Position numbers and translations under genes: made by a program | From: Macrolepiota albuminosa | Lineage: Eukaryota; Basidiomycota; Agaricomycetes; Agaricales; Agaricaceae | Direction of reading: 5' to 3' | Length of the DNA stretch: 64,000 bases | Assembly: GCA_027475525.1 (NCBI GenBank) | Contig: JAMWFC010000037.1 | Span: 1,245,419-1,309,418 of the forward strand | Notes under the pieces: generated by a model | What the model was told of the DNA's origin: nothing | Databases searched by the model: none | Seen by the model: the letters and a program-made list of their open reading frames with translations, nothing else | Part shown: positions 23,701 through 36,306 of the stretch, one piece after another | How positions within the stretch are numbered: the first letter of the stretch is position 1 | Layout of the letters: every line of letters starts with the position of its first letter

Positions 23701-26326
23701 CCTACACAGGCTAGGCACATCAACAGCAGGCTCAGCATCAGCTCCAGACACCTTGCCGCATGTGTTCCAAACTTGGTGCAGATGACTTATCCATTTTAGG
23801 CCTTATCCAATGGCTATGCATAGCAAGCGACAAATCTGATCAGTGATAGTGCTAGCAGCAGCTGAAATGACAACTGGCATCATGCCACCAGCAAACATTG
23901 ACAGGTAGCATCAATCAATCAGCATGTGGCATGGCTAGCCAATGATAGCGCTTATGAATTAGGAATAATGTCATTTACTTGTGATGAACAGCCTGATGTT
24001 TTTCCTGACACCTTTCTTTCAGCCAGACAGATAGCCTGCTTGCTTCATTTCTTAACATTTAGTTTAATGCATGACATTTAATTACATTACTTATAGTTTA
24101 CCACTTCTTGGTGACCCTTAGCTACTTGGCGACAAGAAACTTGTTTCTCACTATAAATATTTACTGTTGTTACTAGTTACTACAGAACAGAGTACTCCGT
24201 TTACACCCTTCAGCTTACTCTATGGTTTAGATTTCTTTTGAGCTGACTAAGTTCATAGTTGCCAACTGTCTGAGCACTTTTAGCCTGCTTGCCACAGTTA
24301 TGCTTATAAAACCTATGTGCCTTGCACTTATGGCAGGCTTTATGCAGCTTAGTCATTGCTAAGCCTCTTGTTTCCTTGCTGTGTCTTTTGCTGCACTTAC
24401 TCATATTTGCATTTCCCTCACTCAGGCATACTTTGTTGTTAGCACACCATCCTTACTGCCTATCTCTTGCTGGACACTCTTACTGACTTGCACTAAAACT
24501 TATTGTTTCAACTCATTTCTGACTTGTTTTCTGAGAACTGCTCAGGACTCCCTCAAAACTTAGCATGCCCAACACATTTTGCACAGGTCAGTAGCCATAA
24601 ACTGTTTCTGCTACTGATTTACTTTTAGGCATCATCAACATGTTTAGTTCTGCCATCAATAAGAATCCTATATTGTAGGTACTAAGGAATAGTACCTTTT
24701 GTTCTGCTATAAATTGTCTTGTTGATTTGAAAGGTAGTGGATTCAGATTGAGTTCAGAAAGGATTGCTAAAGGGTCACCAATTATCTTTCTCTCAATACA
24801 AAATTCCTTGGATATAGTGCTTGCTACCAATTTTGTTTCAAGTGCTACTAGCTTGTACTTCTTTGTGAACTGAATCTCTTTGCATTTAGAGGTACTATTG
24901 TTAGCAAATAAATTATAAGTGGAATTTTGGTTTTTAGCAAGACCAGATATTAAAGGCTGTTTAGAATTGAGAGTTGAAACAAAATAAGTGTCTGTTGGAA
25001 AGTTTTCAGTAATATCAGAAGCTGTGAGGTATAGGTATGATAAAGCTTTGCTAGTAAGCAACAAAGAAGAATTCAAGATTTCATGGGCTAAAAGGGTATG
25101 TGATTTAAGGGTTACTTGCCCAGTCCAATAATTATAGATCAAAATAAGCACTTCATCTCCATAATCCTCACCACTCATCTCCTCATTAGCACTGGAAAAT
25201 ACTTGCAAGAGTTGTTAGTAATGTATGGTCATCTTCTCAGCACAGGTTTCTGGAATTTTCTTTGGAAAAATGTCAGTATCATTTGTCTGACATCTGAATT
25301 AGGGACACTAATAGTTAGCATTGTTTCTTCTTCAGATGTCATCTTGACTACTGATCTTGCTAACATATTGAATAGTCTTTCTAATAATAAGTTGTATGTG
25401 AGTGATCAGAGAATGTGAATTTGAAGATAAAATATAAGGTTGCTAATAGTACAGGGAACATTCCAAGCCATTCTCAAAGATTGATCAATAGTGCCATGAG
25501 CACTCTGCATGTTAAGAATGATTGTGGGGTTGTAAATGATGCCAAGCTTATCAGCAACATCAGTAGCCATAGAAATAATTTATAATCTGCTATCCATAAT
25601 AAATTCTATCTTGCTTTTTTATCTATAGTCAACATGATCAATTGAATGGTATGGGAGTCTTGAGCTATAGTTAAGATGGCAGGATCATTGTCAGATCTTA
25701 GCAATTTTAGATAGGTTTCAACTAGATCAACTGACATAACTTTTTTTGATACATTTGCTTTTACTGTTCCTGTTGCTACTGCTTCTGTAATATATGCAAA
25801 TCCTGATAGAGCATATTATTGCATTTGTCCACAGCTGTTACATTGTTAGCTATGTTTTGTCAAGGGGTAACTGCCATGCACATCTGGTTTCTAATGTTGG
25901 GTGTCACATTGCATAATTCTCCAACCAACAATGTAACTTGACTTTTCATGATGCAATCAAAGACTTTCTTAGACTTTTCTAAATCATAGATAGGTGCCAT
26001 TGGTTGGTAACCTCCTATAGGCTTGTCTGATGCTCCAAAGTTTTGATTGACTAAAGAGATGTAGTTATTAGCAAGGTCTGAATAAGAGAATAGTAGAGGT
26101 TTAGTCACAGCAGGCACCTTAATTGTATCAAGTGTATTGTTCTTAGTGCTAGAAGTCAAAGGTTTTGCTAGTGCAGAGTCTATTGTAGTGCTGGAGGGCC
26201 TATATTCCTTTAACAGCTGTTTGCCCTTCTTAATCTCTACACCATCAAAGACCTGATTCTTTAGCAATTTTAACTTACTCTCTAGCATTTCAATTTTCTC
26301 TTCATAAGACAAAGTAAGTGTCAGGA
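17700..26326 (-). pseudogene. Decayed Ty3/gypsy element, second lineage, minus-strand copy
   Basis: Fragments in gag-pol order run leftward. A gag-like piece is at 26336-25860 (coiled start LTLSYEEKIEMLESKLKLLK). A linker/protease region at 25208-24588 contains KKYKLVALETKLV and GDPLAILSELN. The segment 23751-23569 has NKAFAWKDSECGKLR before RT. RT pieces at 23460-22984 include YIVHSLEPLNKVTIYH, LDLYVGYDKHLIHP and YVLSFIDNIGVKGP. RNase H is at 22784-22431 (FFLYQWNSANQEVRCY, NNRELCYSQLRLELYGL), with broken integrase pieces at about 22200-20600. The remaining part to about 17.7 kb matches 38.7-39.9 kb in reverse. There are many stops and frame changes, and repeat S copy 2 is inserted at 18831-19885. 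Confidence 0.75.
18831..19885 (-). repeat. Interspersed repeat S, copy 2, inserted in the gypsy remnant
   Basis: Compared with the uninterrupted paralogous sequence around 38790-38800, about 1.05 kb of extra DNA is present here, and it matches 16204-17160. The flanks carry ATGCTA on both sides (just before the start and just after the end), a likely target duplication of 5-6 bp. A TATA-like element on the minus strand (cttttatatt at 19205-19214) supports an LTR. The ends are not clean TG...CA. Confidence 0.5.
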
Positions 26327-26765
26327 GACTCCTCATTTCTTCCTCCTTTCATTCTTTATTCCTTCACTCTTTTTTTATTCATTCTCTTATTTCTTCTGTT
26401 ATTCTCTCATTTTACTGTTTCTATTCTTTCAACACTATCTGTTAGTACTACTCTCAGCCCTTGAAGTGCTCTGGTTCTTTAGCTATTATTCAGACAAGTG
26501 TGGGCCCTTCAGTACTGCTTTCAGACTGCTTACATAAGCTGAAGTTTGCCTTTCTGACTTCCAAAGTCCAGAGTTTTTCTGCCTTATTTATATAGTTGTT
26601 TACTTAGGCAATTTTCGAGTTTTTAAGGTTTTGTTGCACTGTATAGTTGTTTTTCATGCTTCAGAAGCCCCATAAGTGTCCAACCTGGCATAGAAAATAT
26701 CTAGACTTGTTTTCTTTGGATCTTCCTCTGCCAGGTGAGTAGTTATTATAATATTGTCAGTATAT
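26327..26765 (+). repeat. LTR-like family T copy between the two inverted gypsy remnants
   Basis: Starts TGTCAGGAGACTCCTCATTT and is collinear with 41574-42024, including ctatctgttagtactactct, attcagacaagtgtgggccc and tcagtatatactct near its end. It separates the minus-strand gypsy gag on the left from the plus-strand gypsy RT on the right. No internal sequence is present, so it is probably a solo LTR. Confidence 0.7.
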
Positions 26766-27419
26766 ACTCTAATATACTTTGGATTTTCCTCTGCCAGCTG
26801 TGTGACTGAGCCATAGCCTCTAGAGGTTGCCCTTATAGCTAAACAAAGTTTCAGTGGTACTACTCTTCCCCAATCATGTTGCTGAGTCTTTTACAGGATG
26901 CATATGTGGTGCTACTCTGAATTTGTATATTGGCTATGACAAGCACTTAATTCACTCTTTTTCTTGAGATCTGACAACATTTCAAATGCTATTTGGAGCA
27001 CTATGGCTAGTTACTCTCTTTATGGAGTAAACAAACTCAGTATCTATATTCCACAATAATATTGCATTTATTTTACAGTCTGAAATACCCCACTATGTGC
27101 TCAGTTTTATCAACAATATCTATATAGAATGCAACAAGGCCTGGGAAAAAATTGTGATTACCAAGGCTGACCAAGAACCTTCCTTTTAGGGTAACGACGT
27201 CTCATTTTTCGTACTGAGAGTCTCAATTTTAGTACTTAGAGTATAAAAAATAAGAAATATATATTGTAAACTTTAATATTAATATAAATACTATGTTTGG
27301 ACATTTTTTGAAGGTGTCCGGATGAGAAAAGGCCAAACGCGATTTAGTGGACACTACTTTTCACGCCTCGCGTGCTCTTTGACCACACATGACCAAACAA
27401 ACTCGAAATTCACCGTTGT

Positions 27420-27860
27420 AGTGAGAAGACACTACAAACAAAGTAAGTGTCAATTTGTTGATTGATTGATTTATGTTTACAAACGTTGAATTCAGCTTAT
27501 TCGACACTACAAACAAATTTACAACAAAGTAAGTATTGGCTTATTTATTATTGATCAATTAATAAACATTCAATTCAGCTACAAACAATTCCGAAATCGT
27601 TACAACAAAGTAAGTGTTGGTTTATTTATTATTGATCAATGCTAATTCAGCTTATTTGACACTACAAACAGTATTTGACACTACAAACAAATCCGAAATC
27701 ATTACAACAAAGTAAGTATTGGTTTATTTATTATTGATCAATGCTAATACATATTCAATTCAGCTTATTTGACACTACAAACAGTTAGTATTAGTTCATT
27801 TATTATTGATCAATGCTAATAAACATTGAATTCAGCTTATTAGTGAAAGCTTGACAACAT
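27420..27860. repeat. Left subterminal repeats of the Helitron
   Basis: Four to five imperfect units containing gacactacaaaca, acaacaaagtaagt and tttatttattattgatcaat, spaced roughly 70-120 bp. They lie in the leader of the Rep-helicase gene. Subterminal repeats can be transposase binding sites, but that is inference. Confidence 0.6.
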
Positions 27861-27889
27861 TTAGCTATTGATATACTAGATATATCATC

Positions 27890-30800
27890 ATGTAAGTAAC
27901 TTTTAAAGAGTTTGAGCTATTGAAATGCTTAAAAAATCAATAATTTAGGCAATCTTCAACTACTCATTCTCAACCCAGTACTCCTGAAGGTCAAAGACAG
28001 CAGGCTAGGATTGAAAGCAGGCTTCAACAGTTGCAAATGACTGATCCTGATGATCGTCGTGCACATAGAAGTAGAAGATCTACTTCTGTGGTTATACCAC
28101 TTCATTTTGGAACTGGGGATAGAGAGTCTGGGGATATAGGGTCTGGGGATAGAGAGTCTGGGAATATGCCTATTGTTGCTCAGGATCCATTTGCTATTGT
28201 CATTCCTCAAACTGAAGGAACTGAGGGTAGAGAGTCTGGGAATAGACAGTCTGGGGGTATAGGGTCTGGGGGTATAGAGTCTAGGGATAGAGAGTCTGGG
28301 GGAGGAGAGTCTGAGGGTATAGGGATTGGGGGAGGAGAGTCTGGGGGTATAGGGTCTGGGAGTAGAGAGTCTGGGAATATGCCTATTGTTGCTCAGGATC
28401 CATTTGCTATTGTCATTCCTCAAACTCTTTTGCCTGAAGGATGGGATGGACCTTTACAGAATCCTATACCTAGAATGGTGCCACCTCTACCTGTTTCTAC
28501 ATCCAGAAGAAACAATAGGCCCAGAATGGTACCACTTCTACCTGCTCTCCCTCTTCCTATACATAGAAGAGACAACCTGCCTACTATTGCTCCACTTCCT
28601 GTGGACATTCCTGAAACTGTTCTGCCTGAAGGATGGAACACTCCTTTACAGAATCCTATGCCTATGGTGCCACCCCTACCTGCTCTGGCATTTAGAAGAG
28701 TCAGAAATGTATCTGTACAGAATTCTATGCCATCTCTGCCAGCTCCCACACTAGCAGAATTGCAAGAGCAGGAAAGGCTGAGACATATGGCTATGATTCA
28801 AGAACAACAGAGGCAACAGGAATTGGCACAAGCAATAGTAGAGGAACAACCAAGAGTCCTACCAGAAGATCCTAGAAATGATCCTGCTGAGAATATGGAG
28901 GAGGACTTGGAATATGTGGATCCACCTGTGCAAAATCTACCAGCACCTCCTATCTTACAAAGGGTTGATCATATTCAAGGCATCAATGCTCTTCCAAGAG
29001 GAAGACAGCCTTATATAGATGAACTCTCAGCACATTATCTTGGTCTTATGGATGTCATATGTCCACACTGTCAGGCTCTACACTGGGATGCTGAAAAGCT
29101 CACCAGTTCTACTAGACATCATACAAAATTTGGCATGTGCTGTCTACAAGGCCAGATTGATTTGCCCAGACTTGCAGACGCTCCACCAGAACTGCTTGGC
29201 TTACTTCAAGGCCATCATGCTCTTTCTGATGCTTTCAAAGCATCTATTCGCCAATACAATGCAGCCTTTGCATTTACATCTCTGGGAGTCAAAATTGACC
29301 ATGCGATTACGAATGCTCCAGGACCATACAGCTTTAGGATCAATGGAGAGCTCCATCATCTGACAGGTGCTTTGCTTCCAACTGAAGGCAATCATCCTGT
29401 GTATGCACAACTCTACTTCTACGATCACAATCAACAATTGGCTTTTCGTCAAGGAAGCAATCCTAGATTGGATCCTCAGATAATGGCCTCTTTGCAGGAT
29501 ATGCTTCATAGAGTCAATCCCTTTATTGGCTTATACAAGCTTGCAAAGCAGATTATGACAGAAGTACCTGAAGGCCAACCACAAAGGCTTTCTGTTCAAC
29601 TTAGAGCTGACTTTAGAGACCATTGACGCTATAACAACCCTAATGAACAGGAAGGAGTTGCTGCAATTATACCAGGAGATGGTTCTGAAGAACGATCAGA
29701 TCACCGTGACATAGTCCTGCATCTGCATGGAGGTCAATTGAAGCGAATCAGCTATTTGCATCCCTATTATACTCCCTTGCACTATACTGTCATATTTCCA
29801 ACTGGAGAACCTGGATTTCACACCGATATTCAATCTCAATTTGGACCAGCAGGAGAACAAAGAGCTAAAAAGGTTAGCCAAACTGCATATTATGCATATA
29901 GGCTGCAGCAGAGGGCTTTGGAAGCCAATGCTGCATTGCTTTGGAGTAGCAGACTGTTCCAGCAATATGTTGTGGATGCATGGGCATCAATAGAACAATC
30001 AAAGCTCAACTGGGTCAGGCAGAATCAAAAGAAGATTAGAGCTGAAGTCTATCAAGGAGTGGTCGATGCGGCTACTGGAGATGAAGATTTACACAGGCAA
30101 AGCCGACGTGTGGTCCTCCCCTCTTCTCATGTTGGAAGTGAACAACATATGCAGCAACTATTCCAGGACTCTATGGCTATTTGCAGACATTTCCATAAAC
30201 CAGATCTCTTCATCACCATGACTGCCAATCCAAAGTGGCCTGAAATAGAAGAGGCTCTGCTAAAAGAACCTATGGTTAATGGAAAGAGGCAAACAGCTTC
30301 TGACTGTCCAGATATTGTTGCCAGAGTATTTGAACTCAAGAAGAATGCTCTTTTGAAAGACATAAAAGATGGTCTATTTGGAAAATGTGTGGCATCTGTC
30401 CATACTATTGAATTTCAAAAGAGGGGACTTCCACATATACATATCTTGATCTTTTTCCATCATCATGACAAGATCAAAGATGCAGCTCATGTGGACACTA
30501 TTGTTTCTGCTCAAATTCCTGATCCAGTGACTCAGCCTCAATTGTATCAGGTATTGGCTTTGCTTGAATTATCAATGCAGTGACTGACCTTTGTTATTAG
30601 GTTGTTACTACCAATATGGTTCATGGTCCATGTGGAGCAGATTTTCCCAATGCCAAGTGCATGGTAGATGGCAAATGTTCCAAGAGATATCCCAAGGAAT
30701 TTCAGGAAGCTACACAGTATGGTGATGATGGCTATCCCCAATATGCCAGACCTAACAATGGCCGCTTTTTTGAAAAGCATGGTCGTTGTTATGACAATCG

Positions 30801-33297
30801 TAATGTTGTCCCATACAATCCATATCTCTCAGCCAAATTCCAATGTCATATCAATGTGGAAGTCTGTGCTTCAGTGGATGCAATCAAATACATTCACAAG
30901 TACATCTACAAGGGCCATGATAGGACAACTTTGGAGATTGCTAGGGAGGAGAGGGATGAAATCAAGGAACACTTGGATGCCAGATACATTTCTGCTCCTG
31001 AGGCTTGCTGGCACATCTTTGAATTCAACATGCATGCTGAATATCCTTCAGTGTACAGATTGCCTGTGCACTTGGAAAACCAGCATGAAGTCTATTTCCC
31101 AGATGATGAACCAATACAGGTGGTGGCTGCTAGACCTAATGCAGACAAGACTGCACTCACAGCTTGGTTTGAAGCCAATATCAGGTTTCCCAATAATAAC
31201 ACCACTTATCAGAACTTTCCAACCAAGTTTGTTTATGAAGCATCTAAACGGAGTTGGAAGGAGAGGCAGAGAGGGACAGCAATTGGAAGGATGTATTTTG
31301 CTTCACCAAGACAGGGAGAAAGGTTCTATCTCAGGATGCTCTTGACTGTTGTAACCAATGCAACTTCATGGGCTGATCTCAGGACAGTCAATGGCCATAT
31401 CTATCCCACTTATCAGGAAGCATGCAAGGCTCTAGGTCTTTTGGAGGATGATGCAGAATGGAGGCAGTGTCTCACTGAAGCTGCTCCAATCCAACTAGGA
31501 TCAGCTCTCAGGCAGCTGTTTTGCACTATTCTATTCCACTGTGCTCCTGCCACTCCTGAGGCTCTATGGAACGAATTCAAACATTCTATCTGTGATGATC
31601 TTCGACACAGATTGGAACATACTAGGCAGTACAGGGACCGGATTTTTACCAATGAGGATATTTATGACTATGGCCTTTATCTCATCAACGACACTTTGAT
31701 GAATTTTGGAAAAACTCTGAAAGACTTTCCCAACATGCCAGAGGCTCAACAGAATTGGAACATAGTTCCAGGTAATTGGCATTTGCATAAAAGATTGACT
31801 TGAATACTGATCATTCTTCTAGGCAACAGGCTTTTAGAAGATGAAACCAATTATGATGTTGAGGAGCTCAAGCAAAGAGTGGAGAGTAACAAGGCCAAGT
31901 TCAATGTGGAACAACTAGAGACTTTCAATGCTGTCATAAACTCAGTGAACAACAATTTGGGCAGGATGCTATTCATTCACAGTGCTGGAGGATGTGGCAA
32001 AACCTTTGTCTGCAATACTCTGGCTGCTGCAGTTCGTTCCAATGGAGATGTGGCATTATGTGTAGCATCATCTGGCATTGCTGCCTTATTGTTGGAAGGG
32101 GGTAGGACAGCTCATTCAAGATTCAAAATTCCCATTCCTGCTCTTGACACATCCATTGCCAATATCAAGAGAGGAACTCAGTTATCACAGCTCATACTTC
32201 GCACCAAAGTTGTCATTTGGGATGAAGTTCCAATGCAACACAAACATGCCATTGACTTTGTCGATTGTGGCTTCAGAGACATCTTCGATAATGACATTTC
32301 CTTTGGTGGAGTCACTGTGGTTTTTGGAGGAGACTTTAGACAAACTCTTCCAGTGGTTCCACATGGACTCAGGCAGCAGATGATTGCTGCTTCACTCAAA
32401 AGGGGCCGACTTTGGGATAATATTCAAGTCCATTACTTGGTCCAAAATATGTGGTTGGAGCAGACTGTAGACAATATTGCTCATGCAGCTTGGTTGTTGG
32501 ATGTTGGTGCAGGGAAAAATCTAGGACCTGGAGAAACAGTCAAACTGCCTGAAAGGATGATCTGTGATGACAATTCTATCACTGGATTGATTTCTTCCAC
32601 ATATCCTGATATTGGTCATCCTCAAAATGATCAGTATTATCTGGACCGGACTATTCTCTCTGGCAAGAACTCGGATATAGAGGAGATCAATGCAGAAGTT
32701 CTAGAGAGGTATCCAGGGGAAGAAAGGATCTTACAGAGTGCAGATTCTGTTCTTTCTGATAACAGGAATCCTGATGGCCTTGCCTTATATCCTGTGGAAT
32801 ATCTCAACTCTTTGAAAGCCAGTAGTTTGCCTTTGGCTAAACTGGCTTTGAAGATTGGAGTTCCTGTCATGCTCCTCAGGAATCTGGACACAACCAAAGG
32901 ACTTTGCAATGGAACAAGAATGATTGTCACTCATATCAGCACCAGAGTCCTCAGATGTCGTATTATCAGTGGAGATGCCAAGTTTGCAGGTTCAACTGTT
33001 TTGATTCCAAGGATCAATCTAGATGCCTCTGAAAAGGATATGCCAATACCATTACGCAGGAGACAGTTTCCAATTCGATTGGCCTTTGCTATGACTATCA
33101 ACAAGTCTCAAGGGCAATCAGTCAAGCATGTTGGATTGGACCTTTGATCACCGGTTTTTACACATGGCCAACTCTATGTTGCACTTTCTCGATGCACATC
33201 AGGAGATCGTATCAAGGTGATTCTGTCAGAAGAAAATACATCAAAATTAACTGCAAATATTGTATATCAAGAAGTCCTTAATGGTTTACAAATGTAA
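27890..33297 (+). pseudogene. Helitron Rep-helicase (RepHel), two nonsense mutations
   Basis: The gene nicks transposon DNA (HUH endonuclease) and unwinds it (Pif1-type helicase) during rolling-circle transposition. Exons: 27890-27891 (AT of the start codon) plus 27949-30550, then 30601-31771 and 31823-33297; the introns are 57, 50 and 51 nt. The N-terminus has Gly/Glu/Ser repeats, then the Helitron zinc region DVICPHCQALHWDAEKL and FGMCC. The Rep domain contains LFITMTANPKWPEI and the HUH motif GLPHIHILIFF (about 30427-30459); the tyrosine motif YIHKYIYKG follows at about 30888-30914. Helicase motifs are GGCGKTF (Walker A, about 31989), IWDEVPM, GGDFRQTLP and INKSQGQS. The frame is broken only by TGA at 29624-29626 and 33145-33147, both where CGA is expected. 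It is otherwise full length. Confidence 0.85.
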
Positions 33298-33600
33298 GTG
33301 TGATTTTTGATTAACTACTTATTACTAACTTTATATTTTAGCATCTAACTTGATACTGTACATATAACTTGGAATTGTAGCATTATTTCTTGGGTTTACA
33401 AATGTGAGTGTGATTGTTAATTAAACTTGATACTGTACATATAACTTGGAATTGTAGCATTATTTCTTGGGTTTACAAATGTGAGTGTGATTGTTAATTA
33501 TTTACTTATTACTAACTTTTATATTTTAGCATCTAACTTGATACTGTACTAATAGAATATATATAACTTGGAATTGTAGCATCATTTCTTGATAAATGTG
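33282..33600. repeat. Repeats after the RepHel stop
   Basis: Three copies of a unit with tttacaaatg...gagtgtga, taacttggaattgtagcat and atttcttgg follow the gene. The second and third units are exactly 77 bp apart (33394 and 33471), so one copy may be artefactual. Confidence 0.6.
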
Positions 33601-33689
33601 AAACTCTCTATTTGTTAACAACTTATGCTGAAATCAGTAAGACATAATGAAAGTAAGATTATGATAGAAGCTGAGTTACTAAGATACAT

Positions 33690-34018
33690 ATTTGGAACCC
33701 CTAACCGAACGAAGTGAGGTTGGGGTGGAGACTGAATTACTTATATACATACTTGGAGCCCTAACCAAACGAAGTGAGGTTGGGGTGGAGGCTAAGTTAC
33801 TTATACATACTTGTTACTTATATACATACTTGGAGCCCTAACCAAACGAAGTGAGGTTGGGGTGGAGGCTAAGTTACTTATACATACTTGGAGCCCTAAC
33901 CGAACAAAGTGAGGTTGGGGTGGAGGCTTAGTTGGGGGGGGTTTGGGGGCGAAGCCCCCAACGAGCTACGAAATTCGTGCCGAAGGCACGAATCGTAGCT
34001 CGTAGATGTTAAATGTCT
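33690..34018 (+). repeat. Right-end tandem repeats and hairpins of the Helitron
   Basis: Units of gccctaaccaaacgaagtga plus ggttggggtggag recur at about 33695, 33756, 33833 and 33891. They are followed by gggggcgaagccccc and a palindrome with arms gagctacgaaattcgtgcc and ggcacgaatcgtagctc. The pair 33751/33828 has a 77-bp period. The palindrome recurs in reverse at 13512-13602. Confidence 0.65.
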
Positions 34019-35357
34019 AAAAAATTGGCGCTTAGCAAACAACAAGCCTGATGTGCACCTGGAGAATCCCAATATCCATATAGCACTATGGAATTTCTTT
34101 CATTTGGTCAATCAAGTACTCCAGCACATAAAGTATTGTAGCAGGATGTTTTTAGAACACAAGTTGGTTTTTTGTATGCTACAATTTAAAATTTTAGGAC
34201 ATATCTGTATGCCAGAAGGCAGGATCTCTGAAGAGAGCCAATTAGCACTTCTCAAGAAATGAAATGTCTGCCATAATCTCTCAGAAGTTTGTGCATTTCT
34301 AAGCATAGTAGGCATTTTATGCATGTTCATTCATTATTTTATACATAGAGCACATGCTCTCAATCACTTAATTCATTCAGAGGTACCTTTTGAGTTTAGA
34401 CCTGATTAAATTAACACTTAAAAGGATCTAGTGAAGGCATTATAAGAACTGAAACCATTGGTACCCATTAACTATACTACCTCTAGTCCCATTATACTTA
34501 TCATTGATATGTTATACATTGTAGTTGGCTTTTTTTTATGTCAGTATAATAGTGCAAATTGTAAAATTAGGTACTACAATTGCTTTAGATTGATTATTCT
34601 TAATGATAGAAAATAATGCTACAGTCAGCTCAAGCTAGAGTTATATGGCTAGTTTTATTCATTTCAGATACTACGAATATATCTTACAGGGGTTCAAAAT
34701 CTGATTGTTGAAGTCAATGCATACTACATCAAAAAGATGCTGCAGAACCCAGACAATTAACTAGTATGAACTGCTGAGTCACAGCAATACTAATGTTTCA
34801 CTTCAAATTAGTTCATGTAAGAAGCATGTCTTACAAGCTAAATAGATTATCACAATACCTACAACAGCTGAAAGATGAGGGACCAGCTGAGAGCAATAAC
34901 AAAATATTTAACAACTGAATTGACTACTTATATGAATTAATTCATATTATTTAGCTGCTAGTTCTCTTATTTTGTGAAGATTAGCCAGTCTCAACTTGGC
35001 TACACTTTATTGTTTCATATCAGCTTAGCCTATATCAGGCACTATCAACCTTTTACATGGCCAGTATTTATAATGTTATTAAGCTATCTAATAATCTAAA
35101 AATAGTTGAGGAACCCAGATCTTTGCAAGAAAATAACTAAAATCTACCATATTCAGCAGTGCCACAAAGTGCCAAAGCTAAGGCAGAAAATCAGTAAGTC
35201 AACTAAGTTAGAAAGTGGCTACATGATTTTTAGTGACCACCAGATCTTACCAATACAGAATATGCCACATTCATTTGATAAGCAACGATTTTCTTCTTAG
35301 CAGAAGACTGATTTTAGTGATAAAATAGGACTGAAGTATATAAGTTAGTAATCAAGC

Positions 35358-36100
35358 TGTCAGGACCCCTCCCCTCCGGATCTACCCTGGGACACCCCCG
35401 GAGCACCATCTGGAACCCTCCCTCCGACTCCACAGGACACGCCCTGCCATCATGAATACCGACACCGCCATCATGCGCATCAAGGACCGCCATCAGCTGC
35501 CACCAGTCCCAATCAACGATTGGATCACGCGACTCACTCCTGGCCATCACACATCACGCATCACAGCTCCCTCCACGCCAATTGATCACGCACCCCACAC
35601 ACGCAATCCAAGTATACAGTCCCTACCTGCTACTCAATGACCTCTGGAACCTATCCCAGACATCCCGGAACCCTGAGACCCAGTCCCGTAGTACTTATAG
35701 CCTAGTTCCCCGTTGTATTTGCTAGTCTTGATATTACATTTGCATTACTTGGATTGTTGCGTGCCCTCTGTTTGACTGGTACACATTGACTAGCATGCTT
35801 TGACTGGCACGCTTGAATACTCACGTGCTCTAAGATTGGTACGCACTTCGCAACTTTAATTTGCTAACTTGGTCTTATCTTAGAACCTCCGGTTCACGAC
35901 TCGACCCCCACCCGAATCCCCCAGCTACTCCCAACCCAAACCCCCGGACCAAGTCCCTTCTCTCAGGACTGCCCCTGTCCGCGTCTTGAACTCCGGAGTC
36001 CTAGCCCCGGAGTTCCAGACACCCGAGTATCCGTAGGTCAAGTCTGCATCGTAAGGGCGATCGCTTTCCCGGAAAGCCCCTGACTCAGCGGAACCTGACA
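35358..36100 (+). repeat. Solo LTR of the chromovirus family, with target duplication
   Basis: 743 bp from TGTCAGGACCCC to GGAACCTGACA, flanked by CAAGC at 35353-35357 and 36101-36105. That is a perfect 5-bp target duplication, so it is an insertion reduced to one LTR by recombination. It is somewhat diverged from the LTRs of copies A and C (several C-to-T changes). The self-priming segment AGTCTTGATATTA is intact at 35724-35736. Confidence 0.93.
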
Positions 36101-36306
36101 CAAGCCAGATAATTGTGTCAAGATTTTATGTGCTATGCATGACAACTTGGAATATCAAGGACTTTACATGATAAGGATGAATTTATTAGAGTGTTTTTAA
36201 TAGCTACAAATTAGCACCAATATTGTATGATATATCTGCATCTGCCATTTGTGCCAAATTCAACAAATACATCAAGTTCTCATTTCTCCAACTGTTGCAA
36301 TGCCAG

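Larger units (their letters stand above)
27155..34018 (+). mobile_element. Helitron rolling-circle transposon, almost intact
   Basis: About 6.9 kb inserted in the RT of the plus-strand gypsy copy. The limits come from comparison with the unoccupied paralogous site at 23041-23110: gypsy homology stops after aaaaaattg (27146-27154) and resumes with the same nine bases at 34019-34027. The interior carries one Rep-helicase gene. The left part has repeated units built from gacactacaaac and tttattattgatcaat (27420-27860). The right end has tandem repeats, a G/C stem and a long palindrome (33961-34003) followed within 20 nt by gtctaa, which fits a Helitron CTRR end with an upstream hairpin. The exact 5' end is uncertain. 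Confidence 0.8.

Noticed and set aside
28420..28749. Minus-strand 109-codon frame in the Helitron gene
   Set aside because: It lies wholly within the RepHel N-terminal coding region and consists of repeated Gly/Arg segments mirroring the plus-strand repeats.
33394..33547. Genuine three-unit Helitron tail repeat as a biological amplification
   Set aside because: Units two and three are exactly 77 bp apart like the other suspected assembly duplications, so at least one unit may not exist.
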